A DNA stretch of 64,000 nt. Source: Hydrogenophaga taeniospiralis CCUG 15921. Lineage in GTDB: Bacteria; Pseudomonadota; Gammaproteobacteria; Burkholderiales; Burkholderiaceae_C. The DNA is taken from NCBI RefSeq assembly GCF_001592305.1, contig NZ_BCWR01000008.1, positions 62,001-126,000 of the forward strand, written 5' to 3'. Below are positions 16,801-25,304 of the stretch, piece after piece (position 1 is the stretch's first letter; every line of letters begins with the position of its first letter). The notes under the pieces were generated by a model. The model saw only the letters and a list, made by a program, of their open reading frames with translations, had not been told where the DNA came from and did no database searches. The translations under genes and the position numbers were made by a program.

Positions 16801-17496
16801 TCAGTGCGCGCGCGAGCGCTGCGAGGGCGGGCGCTGCCGGTTCTGGCGTTCGGCGTCTTCTTCCCCCAGATTCATCAGCCCACTCAGGCCCATGACCTCG
16901 GAGTCCCGGAAGCCGGTGGCCGGATAGAGCTGGTCGAATTCCGAGATCCGGGATTCCAGCCGCTGCTGGGGGGTTTCCACCTCTTCCTTGGGCTTGGGCT
17001 GGGGCAGCGCGGCCAGATTGAGCTGCGCACGGAAATCGTCTGGCGAAGGCATGCGGTGGATGCCGTTCTTGAGCAGCAGAAAGCGCACCCCGGCGGTCTT
17101 GAGGATGCGGTTCTTGATCTTCACCTGGTGCTCTTTGGCCTTGGCGTTGCTCAGGTGGTACTGCTCCACGTCGAACGCGAACTGGGGGCGGCCGTCTTCG
17201 CCACACACCACGAAGTCCACCTTCTGGGTCCGCAGCCGCTCCTGGGCGGTTTTGTGGTCGGCGGCGCGCCGCACCGAGAGCATGTCCTTGAGCGGCAGGT
17301 TCGGCAGCACCACGTGGCCGGGAAAGGTGTCGTGCAGGTAGTCCAGCATCTGCACCTGTTCTGGGGTGAGCACGCGCTCGGGGGTGTAGCGGTCATCGCG
17401 GCCCGAACTCTTCTCGGTATTGCGGCGGTAGTAGAGCCAGGCGCCCAGGGCCACCAGCGCCAGAACAACCATGAGAGCGATCCACAAGGCGAACAT
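16801..17496 (-). CDS. DUF2726-domain membrane-anchored protein
   Basis: The 231-residue protein starts with one transmembrane helix (MFALWIALMVVLALVALGAW). A DUF2726 domain follows (LPLKDMLSVRRAADHKTAQ, then KVDFVVCGEDGRPQFAFDVE), which resembles restriction-endonuclease-fold nucleases such as the N-terminus of some TOPRIM/NERD-type proteins. A proline- and charge-rich tail ends the protein. Whether it has nuclease activity is unknown. It sits between glmU (convergent) and the Lrp gene (same strand). Confidence 0.8.
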   Translation of the reverse strand: MFALWIALMVVLALVALGAWLYYRRNTEKSSGRDDRYTPERVLTPEQVQMLDYLHDTFPGHVVLPNLPLKDMLSVRRAADHKTAQERLRTQKVDFVVCGEDGRPQFAFDVEQYHLSNAKAKEHQVKIKNRILKTAGVRFLLLKNGIHRMPSPDDFRAQLNLAALPQPKPKEEVETPQQRLESRISEFDQLYPATGFRDSEVMGLSGLMNLGEEDAERQNRQRPPSQRSRAH

Positions 17497-17592
17497 TCAA
17501 CCTCCAGTTTGTTGCTGATTCCAGCCAGTTGCTGAATTTTGTGGTCGGATTCTAGGAGCCTGTAACCGCTTTTTGGTCGTTCTAACGCTTTG

Positions 17593-18093
17593 TTACCGCG
17601 CGATGACGGTCCCGCCGACGGGTCGCAGCGCCAGCCGTGGCTCGAACTTGGCCCGCTTGATGCTGAAGAAACTCTTGACGTTGCGCACGTTGGCATCGCT
17701 GGTGAACAGGCGCTGCGCCAGCGCGAGGTAGGCGGGCATGTCAGGCACGTGCACCACCAGCATGAAGTCGGGGCCGGGGCTGACGCGGTAACACTGCTGC
17801 ACCGCCGCCTCGGCTACGGCGCGTGCCTCGAAGGCGTCCAACTGCTCGGCGCCCTGGCGTTCCAGTGTGATTTCGAGCAGGGCCGTCAGACCGTGGCCCA
17901 GCAGCGGCGCGAGCCGGTCGGCGCTGAGCAGGGCCACCTCGCGCTCGATCAGGCCCAGCTCGCGCAGGCGCTTGATGCGCCGCAGGCTCGTGGGCGGCGA
18001 GAGGTGCGCCAGCTCGGCCAGGGTCTGATTGCTGCGCGAGGCGTCGGTTTGCAGCAGATCGAGCAGGCGAAGATCGGTGTCGTCTATGTTCAT
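17593..18093 (-). CDS. Lrp/AsnC-family regulator divergent from glmS
   Basis: The 166-residue protein has an N-terminal HTH (LLDLLQTDASRSNQTLAELAHLSPPTSLRRIKRL) and a C-terminal RAM ligand/oligomer domain (VQQCYRVSPGPDFMLVVHV). Length and layout are those of Lrp proteins. It is transcribed away from glmS across a 145-base AT-rich region that holds several TGAAATT-type half sites. Control of glmS or an amino-acid response is a reasonable guess, not shown. Confidence 0.92.
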   Translation of the reverse strand: MNIDDTDLRLLDLLQTDASRSNQTLAELAHLSPPTSLRRIKRLRELGLIEREVALLSADRLAPLLGHGLTALLEITLERQGAEQLDAFEARAVAEAAVQQCYRVSPGPDFMLVVHVPDMPAYLALAQRLFTSDANVRNVKSFFSIKRAKFEPRLALRPVGGTVIAR

Positions 18094-18108
18094 TTATTTC
18101 ATTGTTTG

Positions 18109-18176
18109 TAATTTCAGGGAATAAAAAACCAAATCAGTCTTATGGTGAAATTATTGGTCAATATGTGATGAAATTT
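18109..18176. promoter_or_regulatory. Candidate Lrp binding sites in the lrp-glmS intergenic region
   Basis: TAATTTCA (18109-18116) and TGAAATTA (18146-18153) are inverted 8-bp arms. A further TGAAATTT lies at 18169-18176, 23 bases from the second arm. Repeated, roughly helically phased A/T half sites are typical of Lrp-type regulators. The region is clearly AT-rich against its neighbours and must contain both divergent promoters. Confidence 0.45.
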
Positions 18177-18238
18177 GATCTGAAGTTTCCTCGCTGGCTG
18201 TATAGCATGCACAACATCAATTTTTCAAGGAGCGCGTT

Positions 18239-20101
18239 ATGTGCGGCATCGTGGCAGGGGTTTCCGGGCGTGACGTGGTGCCCGTGCTGGTTCAGGGGCT
18301 GCAACGGCTGGAGTACCGCGGCTACGACTCCTGCGGTGTGGCGGTCCACAGCGGTGGTCTGCGGCGCGCGCGCAGCACGGCCCGCGTGGCCGAACTGATC
18401 GAGCAGGTGAAGCTGGAGTCCATCGCCAGCGGCACCGGCATCGCCCACACGCGCTGGGCCACCCACGGCGCGCCCGCCGTGCACAACGCCCACCCGCACT
18501 TCAGCCACGGCCCCGGGCACAGTTCCACCGATGGCACGGCCGGCCGCGTCGCGTTGGTGCACAACGGCATCATCGAGAACCACGACGAGCTGCGCGCCGC
18601 CCTGCAGGCCAAGGGCTATGTGTTCGAGAGCCAGACCGACACCGAAGTCATCGCCCACCTGATCGACTCGCTCTACGAAGGCGATGTGTTCGCCGCGCTG
18701 CAGGCGGCGGTGGCGCAGCTGCACGGTGCCTATGCGCTGGCGGTGTTCCACAAGGACGAGCCGCACCGCGTGGTGGGCGCGCGCGCCGGCTCACCGCTGA
18801 TCCTGGGTGTGGGCGACGGCGGTCAGGAGCACTTCCTGGCCAGCGACGCCATGGCCCTGGCCGGCGTGACCGACCAGATCGTCTACCTCGAAGAGGGCGA
18901 TCTGGTGGACCTGCAGCTCGGCCGCTACTGGGTGGCCGACGCCCAGGGCCGCAGTTTCGACGCGACCCAGCGCCCGGTGAAGACCGTGCACGCGCACAGC
19001 GGCGCGGCCGAGCTCGGCCCCTACCGCCACTACATGCAAAAGGAGATCTTCGAGCAGCCGCGCGCCATCGGCGACACGCTCGAAGGCGTCGCCGGCATCA
19101 CGCCCGAGCTGTTCGGCGACGGTGCCTGGCGCATCTTCAAGGACATCGACAACGTGCTCATCCTCGCCTGTGGCACCAGCTATTACAGCGGCTGCGCGGC
19201 GAAATACTGGCTGGAAGACATCGCCAAGATTCCGACGCAGGTCGAGGTGGCGAGCGAATACCGCTACCGCACGAGCGTGCCCAACCCGCGCACGCTGGTG
19301 GTCACCATCACGCAAAGCGGCGAAACCGCCGACACCCTGGCCGCGCTGCGCCATGCCCAGGGCCTGGGCATGAAACACACCCTGACCATCTGCAACGTGG
19401 CCACCAGCGCCATGGTGCGCGAATGCGAACTGGCCTACATCACCCGCGCGGGGGTCGAGATCGGCGTGGCGTCCACCAAGGCCTTCACGACGCAGCTCGC
19501 GGGCCTGTTCCTGCTCACGCTGGCGCTGGCCCAGGTGCGCGGCCACCTGAGCGACGAGGCCGAGGCGCAGCACCTCAAGGCCATGCGCCACCTGCCCGTG
19601 GCGCTGCAGGCCGTGCTGGCGCTGGAGCCGCAGGTGATCAGCTGGGCCGAAGACTTCGCGCGCATGGACAACGCGCTCTTCCTCGGCCGGGGGCTGCACT
19701 ACCCGATCGCGCTCGAAGGCGCCTTGAAGCTCAAGGAAATCAGCTACATCCACGCCGAGGCCTACCCGGCGGGTGAACTCAAGCACGGCCCGCTGGCGCT
19801 GGTCACCAGCGCCATGCCGGTGGTGACCGTGGCGCCCAACGACACCCTGCTGGAAAAGCTCAAGAGCAACATGCAGGAAGTGCGCGCGCGCGGCGGCGTG
19901 CTCTATGTGCTGGCCGATGCCGACACCCGCATCGGCAGCAGCGAAGGCATCCACGTCATCCGCATGCCCGAACACTACGGCGCGCTCTCGCCCATCCTGC
20001 ACGTGGTGCCGCTGCAGCTGCTGGCCTATCACACGGCGCTGGCCAAGGGCACGGATGTGGACAAGCCCAGAAACCTCGCCAAGAGCGTCACGGTGGAGTG
20101 A
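18239..20101 (+). CDS. glmS: Glutamine--fructose-6-phosphate aminotransferase (isomerizing)
   Basis: The 620-residue enzyme makes glucosamine-6-P from fructose-6-P and glutamine. The N-terminal glutamine amidotransferase begins with the catalytic Cys2 ([10 protein letters not shown]) and has [11 protein letters not shown] and HTRWATHG. Two SIS domains follow ([28 protein letters not shown]), and the C-terminus ends [15 protein letters not shown]. The ATG at 18239 has CAAGGAG upstream. The product feeds GlmM and then GlmU, encoded 1.5 kb away. Confidence 0.97.
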   Translation: MCGIVAGVSGRDVVPVLVQGLQRLEYRGYDSCGVAVHSGGLRRARSTARVAELIEQVKLESIASGTGIAHTRWATHGAPAVHNAHPHFSHGPGHSSTDGTAGRVALVHNGIIENHDELRAALQAKGYVFESQTDTEVIAHLIDSLYEGDVFAALQAAVAQLHGAYALAVFHKDEPHRVVGARAGSPLILGVGDGGQEHFLASDAMALAGVTDQIVYLEEGDLVDLQLGRYWVADAQGRSFDATQRPVKTVHAHSGAAELGPYRHYMQKEIFEQPRAIGDTLEGVAGITPELFGDGAWRIFKDIDNVLILACGTSYYSGCAAKYWLEDIAKIPTQVEVASEYRYRTSVPNPRTLVVTITQSGETADTLAALRHAQGLGMKHTLTICNVATSAMVRECELAYITRAGVEIGVASTKAFTTQLAGLFLLTLALAQVRGHLSDEAEAQHLKAMRHLPVALQAVLALEPQVISWAEDFARMDNALFLGRGLHYPIALEGALKLKEISYIHAEAYPAGELKHGPLALVTSAMPVVTVAPNDTLLEKLKSNMQEVRARGGVLYVLADADTRIGSSEGIHVIRMPEHYGALSPILHVVPLQLLAYHTALAKGTDVDKPRNLAKSVTVE

Positions 20102-20175
20102 GGTGGCGGAGAACCATTGACCCGTGGCCCTTCAGGTTCCCGGTCAAGACACATCCGCCGGGCCAATCCCTTGAA

Positions 20176-21165
20176 TCAAGGACTGGTCGCCGCGCAGTAC
20201 TCCAGCGGCACACCAGGCGCGTAGGCTGCCAGCACGGCCGCGCTGGCACTTTGTTGGCTGGAGAGTGTTGGCACTTCCACCAGCACACACCGGCTGACAC
20301 TGCGGGTGGCGCCTTGCAGCTGGTTCATGTTCATGAAGGCCAGCGCCGATTCCAGCGGTGAAAGGCTGGGGTTGTAGGCCGCGTTTTCGGCGTTCCGTCC
20401 CGCGTAGATGCTCCCGTCATTCAGTTGCACCGCAATGCCCGCGTAACCGTAGGCGGTGTCGGTGGGGTAAGGGGCGTAGCAACCCTGGGCTGCCGCAAGC
20501 GCGGCCGCAATGACCGGGTCGCTGGGCGCGCCACCAGGCAGGCTCACCGCATGGGTGCACAGCTTGGGGTCCATCAGCCCACCGGTGATGCCCAGGTCAC
20601 TCGGCCCGAAGGCATCGGGCAGAAAGGTGGTGAGCGGCGTCATCGTGTACGCGTAAGGATTGTTCGGGTTGGCCGGTACCGGTGGCAGCAGGATGTTGAG
20701 CTGCTGGGCGGACACCAGTTCGTACAGGAACTGGCGGCAATACCCGCACGGCGCGGCACTGATCGCCAAGGCCTGCAGACCCGCTTCACCGTGGAGCCAG
20801 GCGTTGTTGGTGGCGGCCTGCTCGGCATGCACCGTGAAGCTCAGGGCGACGTCGCTGAACTCGAAGTTCGCGCCCAGATACAAGCTGGCCCAACCCGTGC
20901 CCGGAACCGGCATGCCGGCCGCCACGGCCCCGACCTGGTAGTGCGAGACAGGCACCACCGCATAGGTCTGCGCCACCGGCAACAGCTGCATCATCAGCGT
21001 TCCGATCTCAGCCTGAGCGCCGAGCTTGCCCAGAATGGTTCCCACCTGGTTGGCCGACAGAAAACCACCCTGTTCCCACATCGCATCGACGTCCGGACGG
21101 ATGTCGGCAGGCAGGGTGTTGATGGCTGTGATCCAGGCGGAACTGCGTTGAGAAGTGCTGGGCAT
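20176..21165 (-). CDS. cdd: Cytidine deaminase, two-domain type
   Basis: The 329-residue protein deaminates cytidine/deoxycytidine to uridine. The N-terminal catalytic domain has the zinc-binding HAEQAA and PCGYCRQ motifs. The C-terminal domain is a degenerate copy (GRNAENAAYNPSLSPLESAL) without the zinc cysteines, as in the E. coli dimeric enzyme (about 294 residues). The C-terminus is longer and rather low in charge. The ATG at 21165 has TTGGAG upstream. It converges with glmS. Confidence 0.88.
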   Translation of the reverse strand: MPSTSQRSSAWITAINTLPADIRPDVDAMWEQGGFLSANQVGTILGKLGAQAEIGTLMMQLLPVAQTYAVVPVSHYQVGAVAAGMPVPGTGWASLYLGANFEFSDVALSFTVHAEQAATNNAWLHGEAGLQALAISAAPCGYCRQFLYELVSAQQLNILLPPVPANPNNPYAYTMTPLTTFLPDAFGPSDLGITGGLMDPKLCTHAVSLPGGAPSDPVIAAALAAAQGCYAPYPTDTAYGYAGIAVQLNDGSIYAGRNAENAAYNPSLSPLESALAFMNMNQLQGATRSVSRCVLVEVPTLSSQQSASAAVLAAYAPGVPLEYCAATSP

Positions 21166-21840
21166 GTTGTCTCCAAAGTGTGTGAATGAACCCTCTCCCT
21201 GAGTGCCACCTTTGAGGCGTGGCACCACCGGCCTGAACGTATCAAGGACGGCAACCGGTCAGGCGTGCCTACCTGTCATGGTTACCAATTCGGCGCGTTG
21301 TGGGTTCGTGGGGGCGCCGTCATTGCCTGCCGGTTGATTGCGAGGCAGAAGCGGCCTTTAGAGTTCGGTGGGCGGCTTTGCAGCGTGTGCTGACGGTGGG
21401 TGCGCTCAAGCGTACTCACGCTGACTGCCACGAAGCGGATGTTGGCCGCTGCTACATGTGACGGCCCGAATGGCGGCAGTACGAGGTACTGCTGTCATAG
21501 GGCATTCGCGACCCGGCTGGCGCCGCGCCGCCGACCGCTTCCCCATCACCTGGACTGGCGGTACCGACGCTGAGGAGTCGTTTGACTCAAGGTCCCAAAG
21601 CCGTCATTCCTGGTTCGGTGATCGGCAGGGGCTACTGCATCCAGTGGTTTCGCCCGAGTAGACTGCCAAAGTGTTTGCGGACCCAAATGTCCAACCCGGT
21701 GGTACGTTGCGAACCCGGTCGGATCTGTTTCCAATAATCAAAGCTGTGCTTGCGGGTGACCTACGCGCTTTGCACTCCGGATCGGCACGCCGCACAACCC
21801 GCACCCTCGGTGTACAACCACTTCGATATCTGTATCCAGC
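21166..21840. other. Gene-free spacer, left edge of the low-GC island
   Basis: No credible reading frame was found on either strand in these 675 bases. Base composition drifts down toward the TIR gene. Short phrases such as CGGTGGGCGGCTTTGCAGC suggest decayed sequence, but no attC core pair, inverted terminal repeat or tRNA was recognised. Confidence 0.5.
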
Positions 21841-22980
21841 ATGCAAAAAGCCCCTGAAATTGAACTGCTCGATGCCCGCAGTCGACTCCTTGAGTTCGCG
21901 GAGGCATACGACACAGCTCCGGCGAGGACCGTCTTGAACACCGTGTGGGAGCGCGCGCGCGAAGTCTCAAAGAGTGCCAGTGGTTCCTGGCTTGGGTATC
22001 AGGCGAATGTGTACTACAAGAATTTTTCGACTCCTCCTGCCGGCACTCACTTCGACATAGAGCATGGCACTAGCGGCACCTACTATGCTGCTCCAGACCG
22101 CAACTGGATCGAGTTGACCGATCAGCAAGTGTTTGACTTTCTTGTGGATCAGAGCGGCAATGAGGCACTTGCAATCGCCGAGGATCTTGCAGACCAAGGT
22201 CTTGCACTATTCAACAGCTTCAAAGCTGACGTGATTTCGATCCTCACTGTTTACCTTGATGCGCATGACGACAAGTACGTTAGCCGCATGTTGGAAGAGA
22301 TCGAAAAGGCCGAGGTTTTTGACGCAGCCGGCATCGCAAACCAGTTGTCCCCCAAGCGTCAGCTAATAACCAGCGACATGCGCGCAATTCAGCAAGGTAC
22401 TTGGGCGCCGCCCCATGTGAAGATCCAGGCCCGAATCACCGCTGCAAACCAACCCGCAGCGCACTGCCAAGAACTCGCGAATCGTCTCGAAAAGATTGCA
22501 GCCCACCTCAGTCGTGTGAGCAGGGTGGAAGTGCGCTCCTCTCGGATCGGCACGAACGTCTTTATCGGCCACGGCCGCTCATTCGTGTGGAGAGATCTCA
22601 AGGACTTCATAAAGGAACGACTGAGGCTTCCTCACGACGAATTCAACCGCATCCCAGTTGCTGGGATCACGAACATTGCAAGGTTGTCTGAGATGTTGGA
22701 CTCGGCTGCTTGTGCATTCGTCATCATGACGGCAGAAGACGAACTTGCTGATGGGAAGGTTCAGGCTCGAATGAACGTCATCCACGAAGTAGGCCTCTTC
22801 CAGGGCCGCCTCGGATTCACAAAGGCAATCGTATTGCTCGAAGAGGGTTGCGAAGAGTTCAGCAATATTCAAGGCCTTGGTCAGATCCGATTTCCCAAAG
22901 GAAACATAGCCGCCAAATTCGAGGAGATTCGCTTGGTGTTGGAGCGGGAGGGTGTACTTGAAGCGCCGAACGCGTCCTAG
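21841..22980 (+). CDS. TIR-domain protein (PF10137-like), candidate antiphage effector
   Basis: The 379-residue protein ends in a TIR-like domain (about 239-370). It opens with NVFIGHGRSFVWRDLKDF, and the helix RMNVIHEVGLFQGRLGF holds the likely catalytic Glu316; VIMTAEDE lies between them. This type is found as the NAD-cleaving effector of CBASS and Pycsar systems and in stand-alone proteins. The first 235 residues are not recognised and may be the sensor. No cyclase lies beside it. The gene is much lower in GC than the glm and cdd genes and lacks a clear ribosome-binding site. It borders the integron cassettes but is on the opposite strand. A defence role is inferred. Confidence 0.72.
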   Translation: MQKAPEIELLDARSRLLEFAEAYDTAPARTVLNTVWERAREVSKSASGSWLGYQANVYYKNFSTPPAGTHFDIEHGTSGTYYAAPDRNWIELTDQQVFDFLVDQSGNEALAIAEDLADQGLALFNSFKADVISILTVYLDAHDDKYVSRMLEEIEKAEVFDAAGIANQLSPKRQLITSDMRAIQQGTWAPPHVKIQARITAANQPAAHCQELANRLEKIAAHLSRVSRVEVRSSRIGTNVFIGHGRSFVWRDLKDFIKERLRLPHDEFNRIPVAGITNIARLSEMLDSAACAFVIMTAEDELADGKVQARMNVIHEVGLFQGRLGFTKAIVLLEEGCEEFSNIQGLGQIRFPKGNIAAKFEEIRLVLEREGVLEAPNAS

Positions 22981-23007
22981 CAAGTCGGTCGAGTCAAGTT
23001 TCAAAGG

Positions 23008-23052
23008 CTGAGCCCGTCAGACCGGCTTTGCCTATGTTGGTAGTGACGGGCT
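23008..23052. repeat. Stem-loop downstream of the TIR gene
   Basis: GCTGAGCCCGTCA and TGACGGGCTTAGC pair over 13 positions with one G/A mismatch, around a 24-base loop. It lies just 3' of the TIR gene. It lacks a T-tract and lacks the GTTRRRY core of an attC, so its role (processing signal or decayed recombination site) is open. Confidence 0.5.
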
Positions 23053-23261
23053 TAGCGGTTGGCACCGTCCACACCCCGATTGTTGAATGACCGACTCTCT
23101 TTGCTCAAGCCGCCGCCCCTGGCCGGTTCTGTGGGTTCAGAGCACATCCCGTCAGCGGTCTCCTGGTCTCGCCGCATCACCGACCAACGGCTGCTTCCAG
23201 CGCCGTCCGCGAATTGGAGGATCCGGCCAGAAGCGGGCGATCCTCAATCGTGAATGCGGTC

Positions 23262-23333
23262 GCTCAACGTTTGACATGAGGGGCGGCCGAGGGCGATAGC
23301 CCTTGGACGTCCCTCTTGATGGAAGGGCTAGGC
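23262..23333 (-). repeat. attC-like site of cassette 3
   Basis: Read on the minus strand, R'' is GCCTAGC (containing the cassette 3 stop codon) and R' is GTTGAGC, which fits GTTRRRY. The 72 bases between form an imperfect palindrome (for example GAGGGACG against CCGCCCCTC). Position and polarity match the other two cassettes. The stretch 23053-23261 to its left shows no gene. Confidence 0.6.
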
Positions 23334-23729
23334 GCCTGCCCTGCGAGTAGGCCCAGTGAACTTTGGAGCAACAAGCTTCCGATAGGCAGCCGAAAGATCT
23401 GTGAGCTTGATTCCCATTTGCTTTATGTCTTCTTCCGAGAACGTTTCAGGGCTTAGCCAGTACTCGGCCTTGTTCTCGCAGTTCATTGCAAGTTCTTGGT
23501 CAATATGTCGCAAAGGTATTGCGGCGGCGGCCCAGTACTTTGCGAGCTGGCTCTCAATGTCTCGGCTGCGCTCTTTGCCAAGGCCGAGGTCTCTGTAATA
23601 GAGTTTGGTTTCCTGCAGCGCATGAGAGATAGAGCGTAAAGCGTTGTCTTGCAGGTCTCGCTTTTCCTTAGCCATTGTGGCGATTGGGCCAAGAAGAGAG
23701 ATCAGTCGTTCGACTACCCATTGCATCAT
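23328..23729 (-). CDS. Cassette 3 protein, unknown function
   Basis: The 133-residue protein is not recognised. It begins with an amphipathic stretch (MMQWVVERLISLLGPIATM), followed by a mainly helical, charged body (KEKRDLQDNALRSISHALQE; DIESQLAKYW; ETFSEEDIKQMGIKL). The ATG at 23729 follows a strong GGGAGGAA site. The stop codon lies within the R'' core of the attC that follows, the usual economy of integron cassettes. Composition is lower in GC than the host genes. A role in stress or defence would be pure guesswork. Confidence 0.7.
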   Translation of the reverse strand: MMQWVVERLISLLGPIATMAKEKRDLQDNALRSISHALQETKLYYRDLGLGKERSRDIESQLAKYWAAAAIPLRHIDQELAMNCENKAEYWLSPETFSEEDIKQMGIKLTDLSAAYRKLVAPKFTGPTRRAGA

Positions 23730-23789
23730 TACTTGTTCCTCCCTGTGATCCAGGTCGATGGTGGCATGTAGGTTGGTGATTTTGCAGGC

Positions 23790-23881
23790 GCCTAACGCTT
23801 TGCGTGAGGGGCGCATTTGGAGTGAAGCCGAAGGAGCAGCGGAAAATGCGTCCCACTCCACGCGATTGCCAGGTGCTTAGC
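23790..23881 (-). repeat. attC-like site of cassette 2
   Basis: On the minus strand, R' is a perfect GTTAGGC (plus strand 23790-23796) and the degenerate R'' is GCTAAGC (23875-23881), overlapping the cassette 2 stop. Inner complementary parts include GGAGTG/CACTCC and GCATTT/AAATGC. Length is 92 bases. Confidence 0.7.
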
Positions 23882-24698
23882 CGGGTAGCAGTGCGACAAA
23901 CTCTTCATCACTGATCTCTTTTTCCGGGTAGGGATGGTCGTCATGTACGGTCCATCCCTTGTGCCCATGTTCTAGCCGATGCTGCGGGCCGACCAACACA
24001 CAGTTTGGCAACACTACTTCTTTGACGAATGGCGTGCTCTCATGCTTTCGCGCCACATACATGGCACCTTTTGTTCCTTTGATATACCAAGGCTGGAGAC
24101 CAAAGGCAGAAAACTGCTTTTCTACTATTTTTTGAAGTGTAGTAATAGCTTCAAGCGCAGAATCCCTCGCAGTGGTATCTGTTTCCGGGTTAAAGTGAAT
24201 TGAGTGATGCCGAATGGCAGCAAGCTTCCGGAATAGGTTGGCTGGTTCAGGTAGCAAGACTTCCCACGAAACAAGAGTGGCAATCGCCACCTCCCAGTTA
24301 TCGAAGGACTCCTTCCGGTAGATGGTTTTATACTCAACCGTCGACTTGTAGTATCTGCGAAGGTGGATTACAAGCCTGTTTAGAATCCGCTCGCCGAGCG
24401 TGCAAGCCGATACCAAAGCTGGGTAATAGCTTCCATACACGAATGCGCTTCGACATTGCCGGAGAAACACGTTGTGGAACGAAATGAGCGACATTGGATT
24501 CGCACCCAACGCTACGAAGTCTTCGATCTTGCGCTCATGCTCTTTCGGACCGAACTCAAACACCAACCCATCACGAATGGATCGCCTATTTCGTAGCCAG
24601 AGCTGACGATTATTCTCCTCCCAATCGTCTTTGATTTCGGTCTCGAGCATTACTGCCCGTGTGTCGAAATCGTATGCCAGTACCCGATAGCGCTTCAC
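23877..24698 (-). CDS. Cassette 2 protein, HEPN-like
   Basis: The 273-residue protein has no clear named family. Its middle is all-helical and ends in RKLAAIRHHSIHF, containing R-x4-H (Arg163, His168), the motif of HEPN ribonucleases in toxins and antiviral systems. The preceding helices (SACTLGERILNRLVIHLRR; FDNWEVAIATLVSWEVL) fit that fold. A GTG start at 24698 lies 12 bases inside the cassette after the upstream attC; an internal ATG at residue 18 is an alternative. No antitoxin-like partner is obvious. HEPN assignment is inferred from the motif and helix pattern only. Confidence 0.6.
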   Translation of the reverse strand: MKRYRVLAYDFDTRAVMLETEIKDDWEENNRQLWLRNRRSIRDGLVFEFGPKEHERKIEDFVALGANPMSLISFHNVFLRQCRSAFVYGSYYPALVSACTLGERILNRLVIHLRRYYKSTVEYKTIYRKESFDNWEVAIATLVSWEVLLPEPANLFRKLAAIRHHSIHFNPETDTTARDSALEAITTLQKIVEKQFSAFGLQPWYIKGTKGAMYVARKHESTPFVKEVVLPNCVLVGPQHRLEHGHKGWTVHDDHPYPEKEISDEEFVALLPG

Positions 24699-24709
24699 GA
24701 TGTTTTTAC

Positions 24710-24817
24710 ACCTAACGTTTGAGGTGAGCGGCGGCAAACGGCTGGCCGCTGGAGGGATGATGAAGCAAGCCCGGAAGCGGCCAGCCGGTTGACGTCCGCT
24801 CGACCGAAGGGTTAGGC
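24710..24817 (-). repeat. attC site of cassette 1
   Basis: On the minus strand it starts with R'' GCCTAAC (containing the cassette 1 stop codon) and ends with R' GTTAGGT. The 108 bases contain long complementary parts (for example GGCTGGCCGC against GCGGCCAGCC), giving the folded structure recognised by integron integrases. It is the clearest attC in the window. Confidence 0.88.
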
Positions 24818-25123
24818 GTCACTCGTTCCAACTCGGTATTCATAGCTTTCACCTTGAAGCTTGAAATCCTGGACCTGCATGGCAGTGCCGTTCGAGAGAA
24901 CAGCGAGGCCAAGCTGGTTTATCTCATCTTGTAGCTGATCTGGATCGACTGAGGAACTTCCCGCCTCAGCTTCGAAATAGGCCCTCTCAAGAAGTGCAAG
25001 ACGCTCCGCCAGGATGCCGAAGTTCTTGCCCGGCTTGAATCTTCCATAGCACCAGAAGTGATCGACATTCGTGCTTTCAAGAATGCCGATCTGGTGCTCT
25101 CCCAACATTAGGAACTCAGGCAT
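24812..25123 (-). CDS. Cassette 1 protein, unknown function
   Basis: The 103-residue protein is not recognised. It begins MPEFLMLGEHQIGILESTNV, has a charged middle (LAERLALLERAYFEAEAG) and a beta-rich end. The ATG at 25123 has AAGGAA upstream. Its stop codon lies in the R'' core of the attC that follows. It is the first cassette after attI, the position that is normally best expressed. Size and composition resemble many hypothetical cassette proteins. Confidence 0.72.
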   Translation of the reverse strand: MPEFLMLGEHQIGILESTNVDHFWCYGRFKPGKNFGILAERLALLERAYFEAEAGSSSVDPDQLQDEINQLGLAVLSNGTAMQVQDFKLQGESYEYRVGTSDA

Positions 25124-25175
25124 CTATTCCTTCGGCTGGTGAGACTTTCGATGAATGGACTGCGTGGCATTGGAC

Positions 25176-25243
25176 GCCTAACGTAATGTCCAGAGCAAAA
25201 CCTGCTCTATAAGTTGGGTGCTGCTCCATAAGTTGGTCATGTA
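25176..25243 (-). other. attI recombination site (attI1-like)
   Basis: Read on the minus strand, the site ends with the core GTTAGGC at 25182-25176. Upstream lie TTATGGAGCAGCA (25231-25219) and TTATAGAGCAGG (25212-25201), six bases apart. The class 1 attI1 site has TTATGGAGCAGCA, a six-base gap, then TTACGCAGCAGGG as its integrase-binding direct repeats, so the match is close. It lies between the first cassette and the intI remnant, as expected. Confidence 0.85.
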
Positions 25244-25275
25244 TTCCTCCCGTAAGTGGCTTGCAGCTTGGCTGG

Positions 25276-25304
25276 TTGACTAATTTACTGGATGTACGTA
25301 CAGT
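25276..25304 (+). promoter_or_regulatory. intI promoter with LexA box
   Basis: TTGACT (25276-25281), a 17-base spacer and TACAGT (25299-25304) form a promoter pointing into the intI remnant. CTGGATGTACGTACAG (25288-25303), a CTG-N10-CAG LexA box, overlaps the -10. SOS control of integron integrases through LexA is well established. Confidence 0.8.

Noticed and set aside
21166..21840. Short open frames in the spacer left of the TIR gene.
   Set aside because: All are short, lack ribosome-binding sites and have no protein-like pattern.
23008..23052. Stem-loop considered as a fourth attC.
   Set aside because: It lacks GTTRRRY and the usual length, so it was listed only as a stem-loop.
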